A DNA stretch of 64,000 bases from assembly GCA_037951105.1 (NCBI GenBank), contig JBAMJV010003053.1, positions 1-64,000 of the forward strand, in the 5' to 3' direction. The translations under genes and the position numbers were made by a program. The notes beneath the pieces are model-generated. The model was not told the DNA's origin, ran no database searches, and saw nothing but the letters and a program-made list of their open reading frames with translations. Shown in pieces: positions 48,844 to 59,939 of the stretch. The stretch is from Echinarachnius parma (taxonomy: Eukaryota > Echinodermata > Echinoidea > Clypeasteroida > Echinarachniidae). Every line of letters starts with the position of its first letter. Position 1 is the stretch's first letter.

Positions 48844-51122
48844 CTATCCTGAGCGATAATTTGCTTTGGTGTGGTATCGTTCAAAGCAAAGGATGTGGAG
48901 AGGGACTTCACACTTTCTGCACATAAATCTTGATTCAGGGCGTGATGTTTGATCTCCTTTTTGCTTCCGTTTTCCTAGCGGCTTAGGCTTGCACGCAACA
49001 CATGGTCGAGTTGCGTCTGGCTTATTTGCTGTAGGAGGGACATGCATGGGCCAATGTTGAGATTCTGAAAATTCCAGCCTTAGTACGTTTTCCTTATTGC
49101 ATCTCCTCCCAGATCGGACTGGTCGCGGTCGGTCCTGCGCAAGCTGGTTGCCAAAGGCAATCATCTGCTCGATGAGGTCTATGACAAAGTTTAAATGGTC
49201 TACATTCCTGTCTGATACATGGCAGTACACAATGTACGCATTCGTCACCGCCAAATCGTTCAGATGAAATATGAGTTTTTTATACCACTTGAGAGATTTT
49301 CTCATATCTGCGTATTTGTTAGTTAGAAAGTCTGACAAGTCTACTCCACCCATGTATTTGTTATAATCGAGAACAACGTCTGGTTTTTGAATGTTTTCCC
49401 CTGTCACAGGATGTTTTTTCTGTGTATCACTGAAGGTGTTGGTATGGAGAGTGCTCAGCATTGTTACATCACGTTTATCAAACCACAGCATGGCGAGCAG
49501 TTCCTTAGATCGTCTGAAGATGGACATCCCACGGGTTAGCTTTTGAGCCGGTTTCAGATTTTTAGGCATTTCACGTCTATTTGCTCTAACAGTTCCACAA
49601 GCATGGGTCCTCCGCTTGAAAAGTTCTGCAAAAAGTGTAGGACTTGTGTACCAATTGTCCATGAAAAGGCGGTATCCTTTGTCCAAAAGTCCTGTCATCA
49701 TTGACATCACAAGTCCAACAATGGTGTCCTTAGCTTTACCGGTGTAAAGTCTAAATTTCCACGTATATCCAGTCGGATCACATATCTTATACGCTTTCAT
49801 GCCATACTTTGCTGGCTTGCGGGGGTTATATGTCTTGAAGCTCAGGCGCCCATAGAACTTGATGAGGGCCTCGTCGATCGCGATGGAGCGAAATGGTGTG
49901 AAGACTTTATGGAACGCTGTCGTTACTGCGTCATAAAATGGCCGGAGTTTGAAGAGCGGGTCGTAGCTTGGGTCACTGCGCTGCTTGGCCTGGTTGTTAT
50001 CATTGAAGTGAAGGAAGCGGAGAAGAAGAGTGAAGCGGTCCCTCGTCATAGTCTGGCCGAAGAAAGGGGTGGCAAGGATGTTCCTGGTAGACCAGTAGAG
50101 ATGGATTGCAGGTTTCCCGACGACTCCCATGAGCATGCATAACGCCCAGAAGATGATGAGCTCTCCTGCAAAATAAAAAGAAAGAAAAAACAATTCTTCA
50201 ATACTTCATACTCTTCATACATGTAAAAATGACACGAGTCATAAACTTCACTATAAATATCAAACTAACATTTGAAAAGGTCTTTTGTCAACACTATGCC
50301 ACATACATGTAGTTACAGAACATCTTCTTAGTCTTACAATCTTCTTACATTACAATTGAAAATAAATAAGATAATAGAAACCCTTTTTTATTCGTATGCT
50401 GAAGAAAAACAGAAATAATACATATCAATTGTATGTTTAGTAAAGGTAATTTTGATATTATTTCTGGATTAACAAAATACAAGTCTTAGACTGTACATAC
50501 CTGCACTAGTTCTGGTCCAGTTCTTGGCTGGTGATGATGGCGATGGAGGGGATTCTCTCACTCTCAGGACCGAAGACGCGTATTTGTTGGTCTCAACTGC
50601 AACTTCCTCAAATGTTTCCTTTGACACAAATTTGAGATAACAGTCCAGCGGAGTTGAAGTTGGTGACAGGCCTGTATCAGGACTGATACCAGGGGTGCCT
50701 GTAAACTCGAAGTGTTGAGGTCCGTCAGATGGGTTATCCTCCCAGGTCCGCCCCACTGGCTCTGCAGCTGCGACTCGACGACGCTTGTTCCCGCTATCCC
50801 CCGGCACGGAAGCGGTCGCAATGGGCTCGGCTGCATGTTGGTCCCCCCTAACTCCCCGGTCGGTTCGGTCTGGATCGAGGGTATCGTTACGAGCGCTGGC
50901 GGGGTTTACATGAGTATTTCCATTCGTGGACTCTGCTGTATTCTCCGATTCAAAGAAATCATCGAACGTCGTGGTTTCATATTGTTCATTTTCTACGTCC
51001 GACGAATACTCTTCTTCGCTTGATAAGTCCATTTTATCAAATTCATTTTCAGAGTCCGAGTCAAGGATCGCTTCTCGAGCATCTTCAACGCTAAACAGAG
51101 ACTTCGTTCCATGACGAGACAT
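48844..51122 (-). CDS. piggyBac transposase (PGBD-like), apparently intact, two exons
   Basis: The protein excises and inserts DNA at TTAA. Exon 1 is 51122-50501, starting ATG and ending GTGCAG|GTATGT. Exon 2 is 50165-48844 after TTTTGCAG. Both junctions are phase 1 and the join gives NWTRTSAGELIIFWALC, with 647 residues in total, typical for the family. There is an acidic Ser/Glu-rich N-terminus (about 1-60). ETNKYA lies near 185, then the YWS and RF...LHFND block. Catalytic Asp candidates are D305 (IDEALIKFYG), D377 (MDNWYTS), and D483 with D486 (GGVDLSD). The C-terminus has a Cys/His zinc-binding domain: C596-x2-C599, C623-x2-C626, H631-x2-C634, H639. There are no stops or frameshifts. It lies inside perfect TIRs with TTAA flanks, which argues for a mobile element rather than a domesticated host gene. 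The intron is 335 bp. Confidence 0.92.
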
Positions 51123-51910
51123 TTTGAGATACGATGTTACATTGATAGTGATAAGCTATTACCAACGAATTGAGAACTAATTTGTGAAACAAACTACTCA
51201 TGAAAATCAAAACGTTGTACTAAATAGTACAAATCCGAGACTTTATGGCACGATGCGCAGTTGATATCCGACAAGCTTGCATTGAAATAATGGGAATGAC
51301 TAGATCGAGACTAGCTAATATCCTAAATAATAAACCGGCCCGGTAGCCTGTATACGCATGAATGACCTGGAGATCAGAGCTAGGGCTTACCGCGAGCGAG
51401 ACGGCTTATAACACTGTAAGCTATTCAATTCTGGGCCCAGTACCGTGTATACGCGTGAATGAATATCGATCGATCTCATTGTGTAAGTACGTGTGCGCGC
51501 GTGCCGTGTACAAACGATACACAGAGCGAGTTTGGAATTCGCTGCTTGTAAAATCATAATGTCCGGCTTACACAGTTCTAGGTAATAATAGACCCAGCGA
51601 AACCAAAATCCAGTCAAAATTGCATAAACTCACTTTGTATACGAATATCCTGAAAGAGGACTCATGCATTTCCATGCTAAACTTGTAATAAAACGAAAAA
51701 TACACAACTACAGTCGGTAAAAATTGAGATGCATGTAGCCAAGAGATCAAGGTTTGTATCCATATAATTTATATTTAATTTAGAAGGAAAATAGATGTAT
51801 TTTTATGCAATTAAACTAGCCCTTTCTCGGACCCGAGAAATCTCGGTTCCCGTCTGTGAGTAGGCTCCACGGGAACCGAGAATTCTCGGGCCCCGTAGTA
51901 AACGGGTTAA

Positions 51911-53806
51911 GGTGCAATATTGCATCTTCAGGAAAAGGTGCAAAGTTACACTGAGAAGTAGATGAGCACAATTGCACTTTCAAGGTGCATCTTTGAAATG
52001 AGAGAAATTCAAATTGAAAATTGAATTTAAATTTAATGTAATTTAAAGTTGCACCATTTGAAAAAGGTGCAAATATGTAATTTCATAGTGCAACATAACA
52101 CCTTTGAGTTAAGTGCAAAGATGCACCTAAAATGGTAGAAAGTTTCACTTTTAACAAAGGTTTGCTAAGTAAACTAAGCAAAATATTTCAAGGTGAGCAT
52201 TTGTAAAAAAAAACCTCAAAAAAACAGGAAAATTTGTAGATAGTACAAACGACCGTTTATTAACAGTTATGAATGTTGATAATTGTAAATAAAACATAAT
52301 TTCCATAAACTAACATTTCTGTTATTCTACAGAATAAGTTCTGTAAAATCAATAGAACGGTGAAAAGATATAATTCTAAGGGCCAAGAAAAATATTTTAC
52401 ATCTATTGTTTTTGTTATTAGAAAGTATTGTCTTTTTACAGGCGAATTGCATATTTCCCAAGCCTGTCTACAAACTTATAGGCCGACTTGTAATCATACA
52501 TGGAATATTTTAATTACTGGATATTGAGTGGTTTAACGGTAATAATTACGGTATATTTGTATTTAGTGTGTACAAGAAACCGTAGGTTTTTTAACAGGTT
52601 CCCTGTTTTTCCACAGACCGGGGTAGTAAACAAAACAGCCTGTGTTGTCAGCATACATATTGTTTTTTGTTTACAGAAGAAATTTTCTTTTTTTTACAGG
52701 AACATTTTCGCCTATCAAATCAGAGCCAAGCGAACATTTTGTAACAAAAAAACAGGGACAGTCGTAGGTAGCATGAGAAAACTGTTTATTAACATTAATG
52801 AATAAAGGTAATTGTAAATAAAAGAAATCATTCTAAGAAGACTTCTCTTTAAAAAAAAAGAGTTATATTCCAGGGTTTGATGGACCAATTGCATAAACAA
52901 TGTTATTCAAGCAAATCAAGTCAATAGACCGTCCAGCGGTGACCTGGCGACGAACTATTCAATTTAATTTATATGAATTCGATTTAATATGTAGACAAAA
53001 TCGTACACAAATCAGCTGTTGCTGTGTCGGACAAACCCCTGCAAAGCTTTTCAACTTGCCATGAGCAACCATTGATGATAGGCTACGCATGAACTGGTCT
53101 TTAGAGCATCGAATCAATGACGTCGCATTATGTTGTTATTACTCCTATACTGTACACTCTGCACCATTGTCGAGTCTGCACTTTCCGCCTTATTTTTTCT
53201 CTTTGCTATTTGTATGATTCGCGTGTGATAGCTTATCAAGCAAATTACCAATCAGAGGGGCTGTATCGAAACTATGTGTGACTTAGAAATATTTTCATAG
53301 TAATTTATTTCCAATTTCTCTATTTTTCAAATCCCTTCATGCATAATGAGCTATTACTTCACAAAAATAAATCATAGATTAGTTATGGAAACATTTGGCA
53401 TTAAAACACGAAATACATGTTTTGTCTCTCTGTGAGTGAATTATTTCTCTTGGACCCTGTAATTGGCTGGCGGCCTTGCTTTGACCGTAGTTGTCATGAA
53501 TATACATTTTCAGTAAATATGAAAAGACAGTTGGTATATTTTCATTATAAAACCATAAACGTATACACTCATTATGTTGCACGATAACATAGAGTTTATT
53601 ATGAATGGAATATTGATAGAGGATCGTAGACAACCAATTGTGCAGTATGGCATGGTAAAGGAACAAGACTAAGAAAGGTGGGATTTTGCACTTTAGCAAA
53701 AATGCACCTAAATATGTGCACAAAATGGTGCAATTTTACTCCTTTGCCGAGTCTGCACATTTTGCGTTACTTTGCACCTTATTTTAACCCTTTTTTTCTT
53801 AGTGTG
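51911..53806. other. Right part of the TA-flanked outer element
   Basis: AT-rich sequence with recurrent GGTGCAA, GCACCTT and AAAGGTGCAAA phrases near both ends (51910-52150 and 53690-53790). ORFs at 52500 and 53379 are not recognisable. No transposase domain is seen. Confidence 0.5.
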
Positions 53807-53808
53807 TA

Positions 53809-53850
53809 ACACTGGATGGAGGATGGCAAGCGACAACTCAACATGCGAAG
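53809..53850 (+). pseudogene. 3' part of the transposon-split cbEGF exon
   Basis: The sequence after the second TA encodes NTGWRMASDNSTCEG and is followed by the donor GAAG|GTATGTC. It completes the exon begun at 43122. The reading frame is kept across the join. It is functional only if the 10.6 kb insertion is absent in other alleles or spliced around. Confidence 0.85.
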
Positions 53851-54093
53851 GTATGTCTCACAATGTCATGATATTAGTTTTTAATGTTGATGATCATTGT
53901 TATAATGTATCTGCATATGACATGTAATTTCTTCAATAACTTATATATGTGCTTATAGGAATGTTATATACTACCATCACTACTTGTATAATACTAGTAA
54001 AACTACTACTGTAACTTATACATAATACTAATGTTATTATTAACATGAATAATATCCGCTAAAATTACCGGATTTACAAATGTATTTTTATAG

Positions 54094-54217
54094 ATGTGAA
54101 CGAATGCACAGTAATCCTTGTGACACACGAATGGAGATTGCACCAACACCAATGGATCGTACCAGTGTACATGTAACACTGGGTTAAGTCTGGATAGCGA
54201 AAACTCAACTTATGAAG
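54094..54217 (+). pseudogene. Decayed cbEGF pseudo-exon
   Basis: An acceptor remains (TTTTTATAG), but the exon has lost four bases in ACAGT(GAGT)AATCC and one in GACAC(C)ACG. It gains an in-frame stop where GGGTGG became GGGTTAAG, the last Cys codon reads TAT, and the donor GT is replaced by AA. It is certainly not used as a normal EGF exon. Confidence 0.85.
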
Positions 54218-54442
54218 AAATGTCTTACAATTGCATTATATCTATTTCTAATACGGATATTGTCATAATTTATCTACATACGACATATGTAATTGTTTCA
54301 ATAATTGTTGCACTAGTATGATCGACTTATACTTCTATCACTTCTTCGTGTAGTTCAATTGGTACTGTAACTAATACTAAATAATGATAATAATAGGGTG
54401 AATAATGTTGATTACATACTCCAAATACTTGATTTTTGTTAG

Positions 54443-54571
54443 ATGTGAACGAATGCACTGTGAGTTATCCTTGTGACACCACGAATGGATATTGCACCAA
54501 CACCAATGGATCGTACCAGTGTACATGTAACACTGGGTGGAGTCAGGATAGCGACAACTCAACTTGTGAAG
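54443..54571 (+). CDS. cbEGF exon (type 3), intact
   Basis: The exon is 129 bp, phase 1-1, between TTTTGTTAG and GAAG|GTATGTC. All six EGF cysteines are present; DVNEC starts the domain. Differences from neighbours include SYPC and GYC (Tyr for Asn and Asp) and SQDSD. The sequons NGS and NST are kept. This is the only intact type 3 exon before 61602. Confidence 0.88.
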
Positions 54572-54802
54572 GTATGTCTTACAATGTCATAATATTTATT
54601 TTAATACGGTCATACGGATACTGTCATAATTTATCTACATACGACATATGTGACTGTTTCAATAATATTTTTACTAGAATGATCGACTTATACTTTCATC
54701 ACTTCTTCGTGTAGTTCAATTACTACTGCAACTAATAATAAATATTGATAATAATAGCATGACTAATGTTGATTATATACTTAAACACTTGATTTTTTTA
54801 AG

Positions 54803-54862
54803 ATGTGAACGAATGCACAGTGAGTAATCCTTGTGACACCATAAATGGAAATCGTTTCAAGT
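54803..54862 (+). pseudogene. Truncated cbEGF exon (type 3) followed by poly-C
   Basis: Starts normally (DVNECTVSNPCDT) after an AAG acceptor. It departs at AATGGAAATCGTTTCAAGTG, before cysteine 3, and runs into about twenty Cs. The same break occurs at 59518 and, slightly altered, at 57878 and 62172. Confidence 0.8.
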
Positions 54863-55700
54863 GCCGCCCCCCCCCCCCCCCCCCCGTCTCCAAATAATTT
54901 GCCAAAACAATAGAAACATAAAGGGTAAGGGGTAAATTTTATCAAGTTATGAATAACGACCATTATCTTACATTATGAATATCGACCCTCTTCTCACATT
55001 AGAAATAGCGGCCTTCTTCTTAAATCATGAATAGCGACCCTTGTCTTACCTTATGATTGGCGACCCCCTTCTCATATTATGAATAGCGACATTCTCCTTA
55101 CATTATGAATAGCGACCCTCTCCCCAAATAATTTTCCAAAACAATAGCAAACATAAGGGGAAAGGAGTAAATTTGATCAATTAATGAATAGTGACTCTCT
55201 TCTTAGATTATGATTAGCGACCCTCTTCTTACATTATGAATGGCAACCCCTTCTTATATTATGAATAGCGACCCGCTTCTTACTTTATGAATAGCGACCC
55301 CATTCTTTTATATTCATGAATAGCCACCGATAATTCGTATTATGAATAGCAATTGTGATGAGTAGTGACCCCCTATATGAATTATGAATCGCACCACTTC
55401 TTCATGTTCATGAGTAGCGACCCTGATTTCGTAGTATGAATTGTGGTCCTTATGAGTAGTGACCCTCAATGTGAATCATGAATAGTGACCCTAATCTTAC
55501 ATTATGAATAGCGGTCCTCGTAAAAACGGTCCTGATGACGTAATGAATAGCGACCCCTGTTGTGTTTTATGAATAGCGGTCCTTAAGTATAGGGAAATAA
55601 CACATTGTGAATAGCGGTTCTTAAGTATATTGAAATAACACATTATGAATAGCGGTCCTTATGAAAAGCGGTCCTTATGAATAGCGTGATTATCCCGTAA
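54863..55700 (+). repeat. EGF-locus satellite S1 (ATGAATAGCGACC units)
   Basis: The leader CCAAATAATTTGCCAAAACA...GGGTAAGGGGTAAAT is followed by about thirty 20-30 bp units of two sorts, ATGAATAGCGACCCTCTTCT and ATGAATAGCGGTCCT. It ends at GATTATCCCGTAA, where normal intron sequence resumes. Confidence 0.85.
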
Positions 55701-55847
55701 GTCCTGTAATATAACTTATGAATTTACTACTATCAATACTTGTATACTTCTTTAACAAATTACTACTGCAACTTATAAATAATAATAATATAACATGCCA
55801 ACATTCGATAATATACTTAAATAACCAGCTCTACTCGACATTTTCAG

Positions 55848-55976
55848 ATGTGAACGAATGCACAGTGAGTAATCCCTGTGACGCCATGAATGGAGATTGT
55901 ACCAACATCAATGGATCGTACCAGTGTTCATGTAACACTGGCTGGAGTCTGTATAGCGACAACTCAACTTGTGAAG
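55848..55976 (+). CDS. cbEGF exon (type 1), intact
   Basis: The exon is 129 bp, phase 1-1, between ACATTTTCAG and GAAG|GTATGCC. Six cysteines and the DVNEC calcium-binding start are present. Distinct residues are DAMNGDC, NINGSY and SLYSD. The upstream intron piece, from the satellite end to the acceptor, is the type 1 context also found at 43122, 57165, 58696 and 62872. Confidence 0.9.
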
Positions 55977-56191
55977 GTATGCCTTATAATTTCCTATTTT
56001 GATATAGATATTGTCACAATTTATCTACATACGACGTAATTGTTTCAATAATTTGTGTACTACTTTTATTGACTTATACTTGAATCACTTCTTCGTGTAG
56101 TTCAATAACTACTGCAACTGATAATACACATTGATAATAATAACATCAATAATGTTAATTATAAACTCAAATACTTGATTCGTTTTCATAG

Positions 56192-56320
56192 ATTTGAACG
56201 AATGCAGAGTGAGTAATCCTTGTGACACCACGAATGGAGATTGTACCAACACCAATGGATCGTACCAGTGTTCATGTAACACTGGGTGGATTATGCATAG
56301 CGACAACTTAACTTGTGATG
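56192..56320 (+). CDS. cbEGF exon (type 2), intact
   Basis: The exon is 129 bp, phase 1-1, between GTTTTCATAG and GATG|GTACATC. It begins DLNEC, with ECRVSNPC (Arg unique here), and has the IMHSDNLTC ending shared with the type 2 exon at 57521. All six cysteines are present. The donor GTACAT is weaker than in other copies. Confidence 0.88.
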
Positions 56321-56504
56321 GTACATCTTAAAATTTCATTATATATATTTGTAATACGGATATTGTCATAATTTATCTACATACGACACATGTATTTTTT
56401 TTTCAATTTATTTTGTTACTAGTATAATCGACTTATAGTTCTATCACTTCTTCGTGTAGTTCAATTACTACTGCAACTTATAATAAATATCGATTAAAAT
56501 GGCA

Positions 56505-57020
56505 TAAATAATACATTATAAATAGCGACCTTCTTCTTATATTATGAATAGCGACCCTCTTCTTACATTATGAATGGCGACCCCTTCTTACATTATGAAT
56601 AGCGACCCTCTTCTTACATTATGAATAGCGACCCTCTTCTTACATCATGAATAGCGACCCCATTATTTTATATTCATGAATAGCCACCAAGAATTCGTAT
56701 TATGAATAGCGGTTCTGATGAGTAGTGACCCCCTATATGAATTCTGAATAGCATCCCTTCTTCATGTTTATGAGTAGCGAACCTGATTTCGTAGTATGAA
56801 TTGCGGTCCTCATGAGTAGTGACCATCAATGTGAATTATGATTAGTGACCCTAATCTTACATTATGAATAGCGGTTCTCGTAAAAAACGGTCCTGATGCC
56901 TTAATGAATAGCGACCCCTATTGTGTTTTATGAATAGCGGTCCTTAAGTATAAAGAAATAACACATTATGAATAGCGGTCCTCATGAAAAGCGGTCCTGA
57001 TGAATCGCGAGATTACCCAG
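56505..57020 (+). repeat. EGF-locus satellite S2, without leader
   Basis: Joins intron sequence (GATTAAAATGGCATAAATAA) directly to ATAAATAGCGACC units, so the truncated type 3 exon and the leader present in the other copies are deleted here. Units alternate GCGACC and GCGGTCC sorts in the same order as S3. Confidence 0.85.
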
Positions 57021-57164
57021 TAATTTCTGAAATATAACTTATGAATGTACTACTATCACTACGTGTATACTTCTATAACAAATGTACTACTGCAACTTAT
57101 AAATAATAATAATGATATAACATGCCAAAATTCGATAATATAATTAAATAACCTACATTTTCAG

Positions 57165-57293
57165 ATGTAAACGAATGCACAGTGAGTAATCCTTGTGACA
57201 CAACGAATGGAGATTGCACCAACATCGATGGATCGTACCAGTGTTCATGTAACACTGGGTGGAGTCTGGATAGCGACAACTCAACGTGTGGAG
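57165..57293 (+). CDS. cbEGF exon (type 1), intact
   Basis: The exon is 129 bp, phase 1-1, between CATTTTCAG and GGAG|GTATGTC. DVNEC start, NIDGSY, SLDSDNSTCGG ending; all six cysteines. The acceptor region is shorter than in the other type 1 copies (CCAGCTCTACTCGA is missing). Confidence 0.9.
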
Positions 57294-57520
57294 GTATGTC
57301 TTACAATTTCATAATATCTATTTCTGATATGGATTTTGTCATAATTTATCTACATACGACATATGAAATTGTTTCAATAATTTTGTTACTAGTATGATCG
57401 ACTTATACTTCCATCACTTCTTCGTGTAGTTCAATAACTACTGCAACTAATAATACATATTGATAATAATAACATCAATAATGTTAATTATAAACTCAAA
57501 TACTTGATTCGTTTTCATAG

Positions 57521-57649
57521 ATTTGAACGAATGCACAGTGAGTAATCCTTGTGACACCACGAATGGAGATTGCACCAACACCAATGGATCGTACCAGTGT
57601 TCATGTAACACTGGGTGGATTATGCATAGCGACAACTTAACTTGTGAAG
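57521..57649 (+). CDS. cbEGF exon (type 2), intact
   Basis: The exon is 129 bp, phase 1-1, between GTTTTCATAG and GAAG|GTATATC. Nearly identical to the exon at 56192, including IMHSDNLTC, which marks a recent duplication. DLNEC start; six cysteines. Confidence 0.9.
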
Positions 57650-57877
57650 GTATATCTTACAATTTCATTATATATATTTGTAATACGGATATTGTCATAA
57701 TTTATCTACATACGACATATGTAATTTTTTTCAATTTATTTTGTTACTAGTATAATCGACTTATAGTTCTATCACTTCTTCGTGTAGTTCAATTACTACT
57801 GCAACTTATAATAAATATCGATTAAAATGGCATAAATAATGCTGATTATATACTAAAATATCTGATTTTTGTTATAG

Positions 57878-57937
57878 ATGTGAACGAGTGCACAGTGAGT
57901 AATCCTTGTGACATCATGTATGGAAATTGTACCAATG
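57878..57937 (+). pseudogene. Truncated cbEGF exon (type 3)
   Basis: A normal acceptor (TTGTTATAG) and DVNEC start, then ATGGAAATTGTACCAATG and a run of Cs. Cysteine 3 is just retained, but the rest of the domain is missing and no donor follows. Confidence 0.8.
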
Positions 57938-58545
57938 CCCCCCCCCCCCTCTCCCCAAATAATTTGCAAACAATAGCAAACATAAGGGGAAAGGAGTACA
58001 TTTGATAAATTAATGAATATCGACTCTCTTCTTAGATTATGATTAGCGACCCTCTTCTTACATTATAAATAGCGACCCTCTTCTTACATTATGAATGGCG
58101 ACCCCTTCTTACATTATGAATAGCGACCCTCTTCTTACATTATGAATAGCGACCCTCTTCTTACATCATGAAAAGCGACCCCATTCTTTTATATTCATGA
58201 ATAGCCACCAAGAATTCGTTCTATGAATAGCGGTTCTGATGAGTAGTGACCCCCTATATGAATTATGAATAGCATCCCTTCTTCATGTTTATGAGTAGCG
58301 AACCTGATTTCGTAGTATGAATTGCGGTCCTCATGAGCAGTGACCATCAATGTGAATTATGATTAGTGACCCTAATCTTACATTATGAATAGCGGTTCTC
58401 GTAAAAAACGGTCCTGATGCCTTAATGAATAGCGACCCCTATTGTGTTTTATGAATAGCGGTCCTTAAGTATAGAGAAATAACACATTATGAATAGCAGT
58501 CCTCATGAAAAGCGGTCCTTATGAATCGCGAGATTACCCCGTAAT
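57938..58545 (+). repeat. EGF-locus satellite S3
   Basis: Poly-C, leader CTCCCCAAATAATTTGC and ATGAATAGCGACC/GCGGTCC units. Very similar to S2 over the last ~480 bp, supporting duplication of the whole block. Confidence 0.85.
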
Positions 58546-58695
58546 TTCTGAAATATAACTTATGAATGTACTACTATCACTACTTGTATACTGCTATACA
58601 AACATTACTACTGCAACTTATAAATAATAATAATGATATAACATGCCAAAATTCGATAATATAATTAAATAACCAGCTCTACTCGACATTTTCAG

Positions 58696-58824
58696 ATGTG
58701 AACGAATGCACAGTGAGTAATCCTTGTGACGCCTCGAATGGAGATTGCACCAACACCGATGGATCGTACCAGTGTTCATGTAACACTGGATGGATTCTGT
58801 ATAGCGACAACTCAACTTGTGAAG
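58696..58824 (+). CDS. cbEGF exon (type 1), intact
   Basis: The exon is 129 bp, phase 1-1, between ACATTTTCAG and GAAG|GTATATC. DVNEC start; DASNGDC, NTDGSY and ILYSDNSTC are its distinguishing residues; six cysteines. Confidence 0.9.
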
Positions 58825-58973
58825 GTATATCTTATAATTTCAGCATATCTATTTTGATATAGATATTGTCACAATTTATCTACATACGACGTAATTGTTT
58901 CACTAATTTGTGTACTAGTATGATCGAATTATACTTGAATCACTTCTTCGTGTAGTTCAATAACTACTGCAAC

Positions 58974-59084
58974 CACGGGCGTAGCAAGTTACGTAATACC
59001 TATTCAACTGGGGGGATGGATGAATAGATCACCCCCCCCCCCCCCACAGTTGAATGGGTATCAATGACATGTCTACGCCCGTGT
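58974..59084. mobile_element. 111-bp hairpin MITE in an EGF intron
   Basis: Ends CACGGGCGTAG and CTACGCCCGTG with CTGCAAC duplicated on both sides (58967-58973 and 59085-59091). The eighth base differs (A/T), so the duplication is 7 bp or a mutated 8 bp, consistent with a hAT-type element. The interior pairs ACCTATTCAACTG with CAGTTGAATGGGT around G and C runs. Confidence 0.7.
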
Positions 59085-59164
59085 CTGCAACTAAAAGGAA
59101 ATATTGATAATATTAACATCAATAATGTTAATTATATACTCAAATGCTTGATTCGTTTTTATAG

Positions 59165-59293
59165 ATTTGAACGAATGCACAGTGAGTAATCCTTGTGACA
59201 CCAAGAATGGAGATTGCACCAACATCGATGGATCGTATCAGTGTACATGTAACACTGGATGGAGTCTGGATAGCGACAACTCAACTTGTGAAG
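59165..59293 (+). CDS. cbEGF exon (type 2), intact
   Basis: The exon is 129 bp, phase 1-1, between GTTTTTATAG and GAAG|GTATGTC. DLNEC start, DTKNGDC, NIDGSY, SLDSDNSTCEG ending; six cysteines. Unlike the other type 2 copies it has the common SLDSD ending, so gene conversion between types is possible. Confidence 0.9.
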
Positions 59294-59517
59294 GTATGTC
59301 TTACAATTTCATAGTATCTATTTCTAATACGGATATTGTCATAATTTATCTACATACGACATATGTAACTGTTTCAATAATATTTTTAATGGAATGATCG
59401 ACTTATACTTACATCACTTCATCTTGTAGTTCAATTACTACTACAACTAATACTAAATCTCGAAAATAATATCATGACTTATGTTGACACTATACTCAAA
59501 TACTTGATTTTTATTTG

Positions 59518-59577
59518 ATGTGAACGAATGCACAGTGAGTAATCCTTGTGACACAATGAATGGAAATCGTTTCAAGT
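59518..59577 (+). pseudogene. Truncated cbEGF exon (type 3), acceptor lost
   Basis: Same break as 54803 (AATGGAAATCGTTTCAAGTG, then CCGCCCCC). In addition the acceptor AG is changed to TG (TTATTTG|ATGTG), so it should not be spliced in. Confidence 0.8.
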
Positions 59578-59790
59578 GCCGCCCCCTTTCCCCAAATAAT
59601 TTGCCAAAACAATACAAAAACATAAGGGTAAGGGGTAAATTTTATCAATTTATGAATAGCGACCCTTTTCTTACATTATGAATAGCGACCCTCTTCTTAC
59701 ATTATAAATAGCTGCCTTCTTCGTATATTATGAATAGCGACCCTCGTCTTACATTATGAATGGCGACCCTTCTTACATTCAAGAAATGTC
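59578..59790 (+). repeat. EGF-locus satellite S4, short
   Basis: Leader and about five ATGAATAGCGACC units, then a junction (TTACATTC|AAGAAATGTCTTAC) to intron that matches the sequence after the pseudo-exon at 54217. The junction marks another recombination breakpoint. Confidence 0.8.
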
Positions 59791-59939
59791 TTACAATTTC
59801 ATTATATCTATTTCTAATACGGATATTGTCATAATTTATCTACATACGACATATGTAATTGTTTCAATTATTGTTGTACTAGTATGATCGACTTATACTT
59901 CCATCACTTCTTCGTGTAGTTCAATTACTACTGCAACTA

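Noticed and set aside
56708-56740. CTGATGAG motif, as in a hammerhead ribozyme core
   Set aside because: No GAAA core segment or flanking stems are present; the motif is part of the satellite unit.
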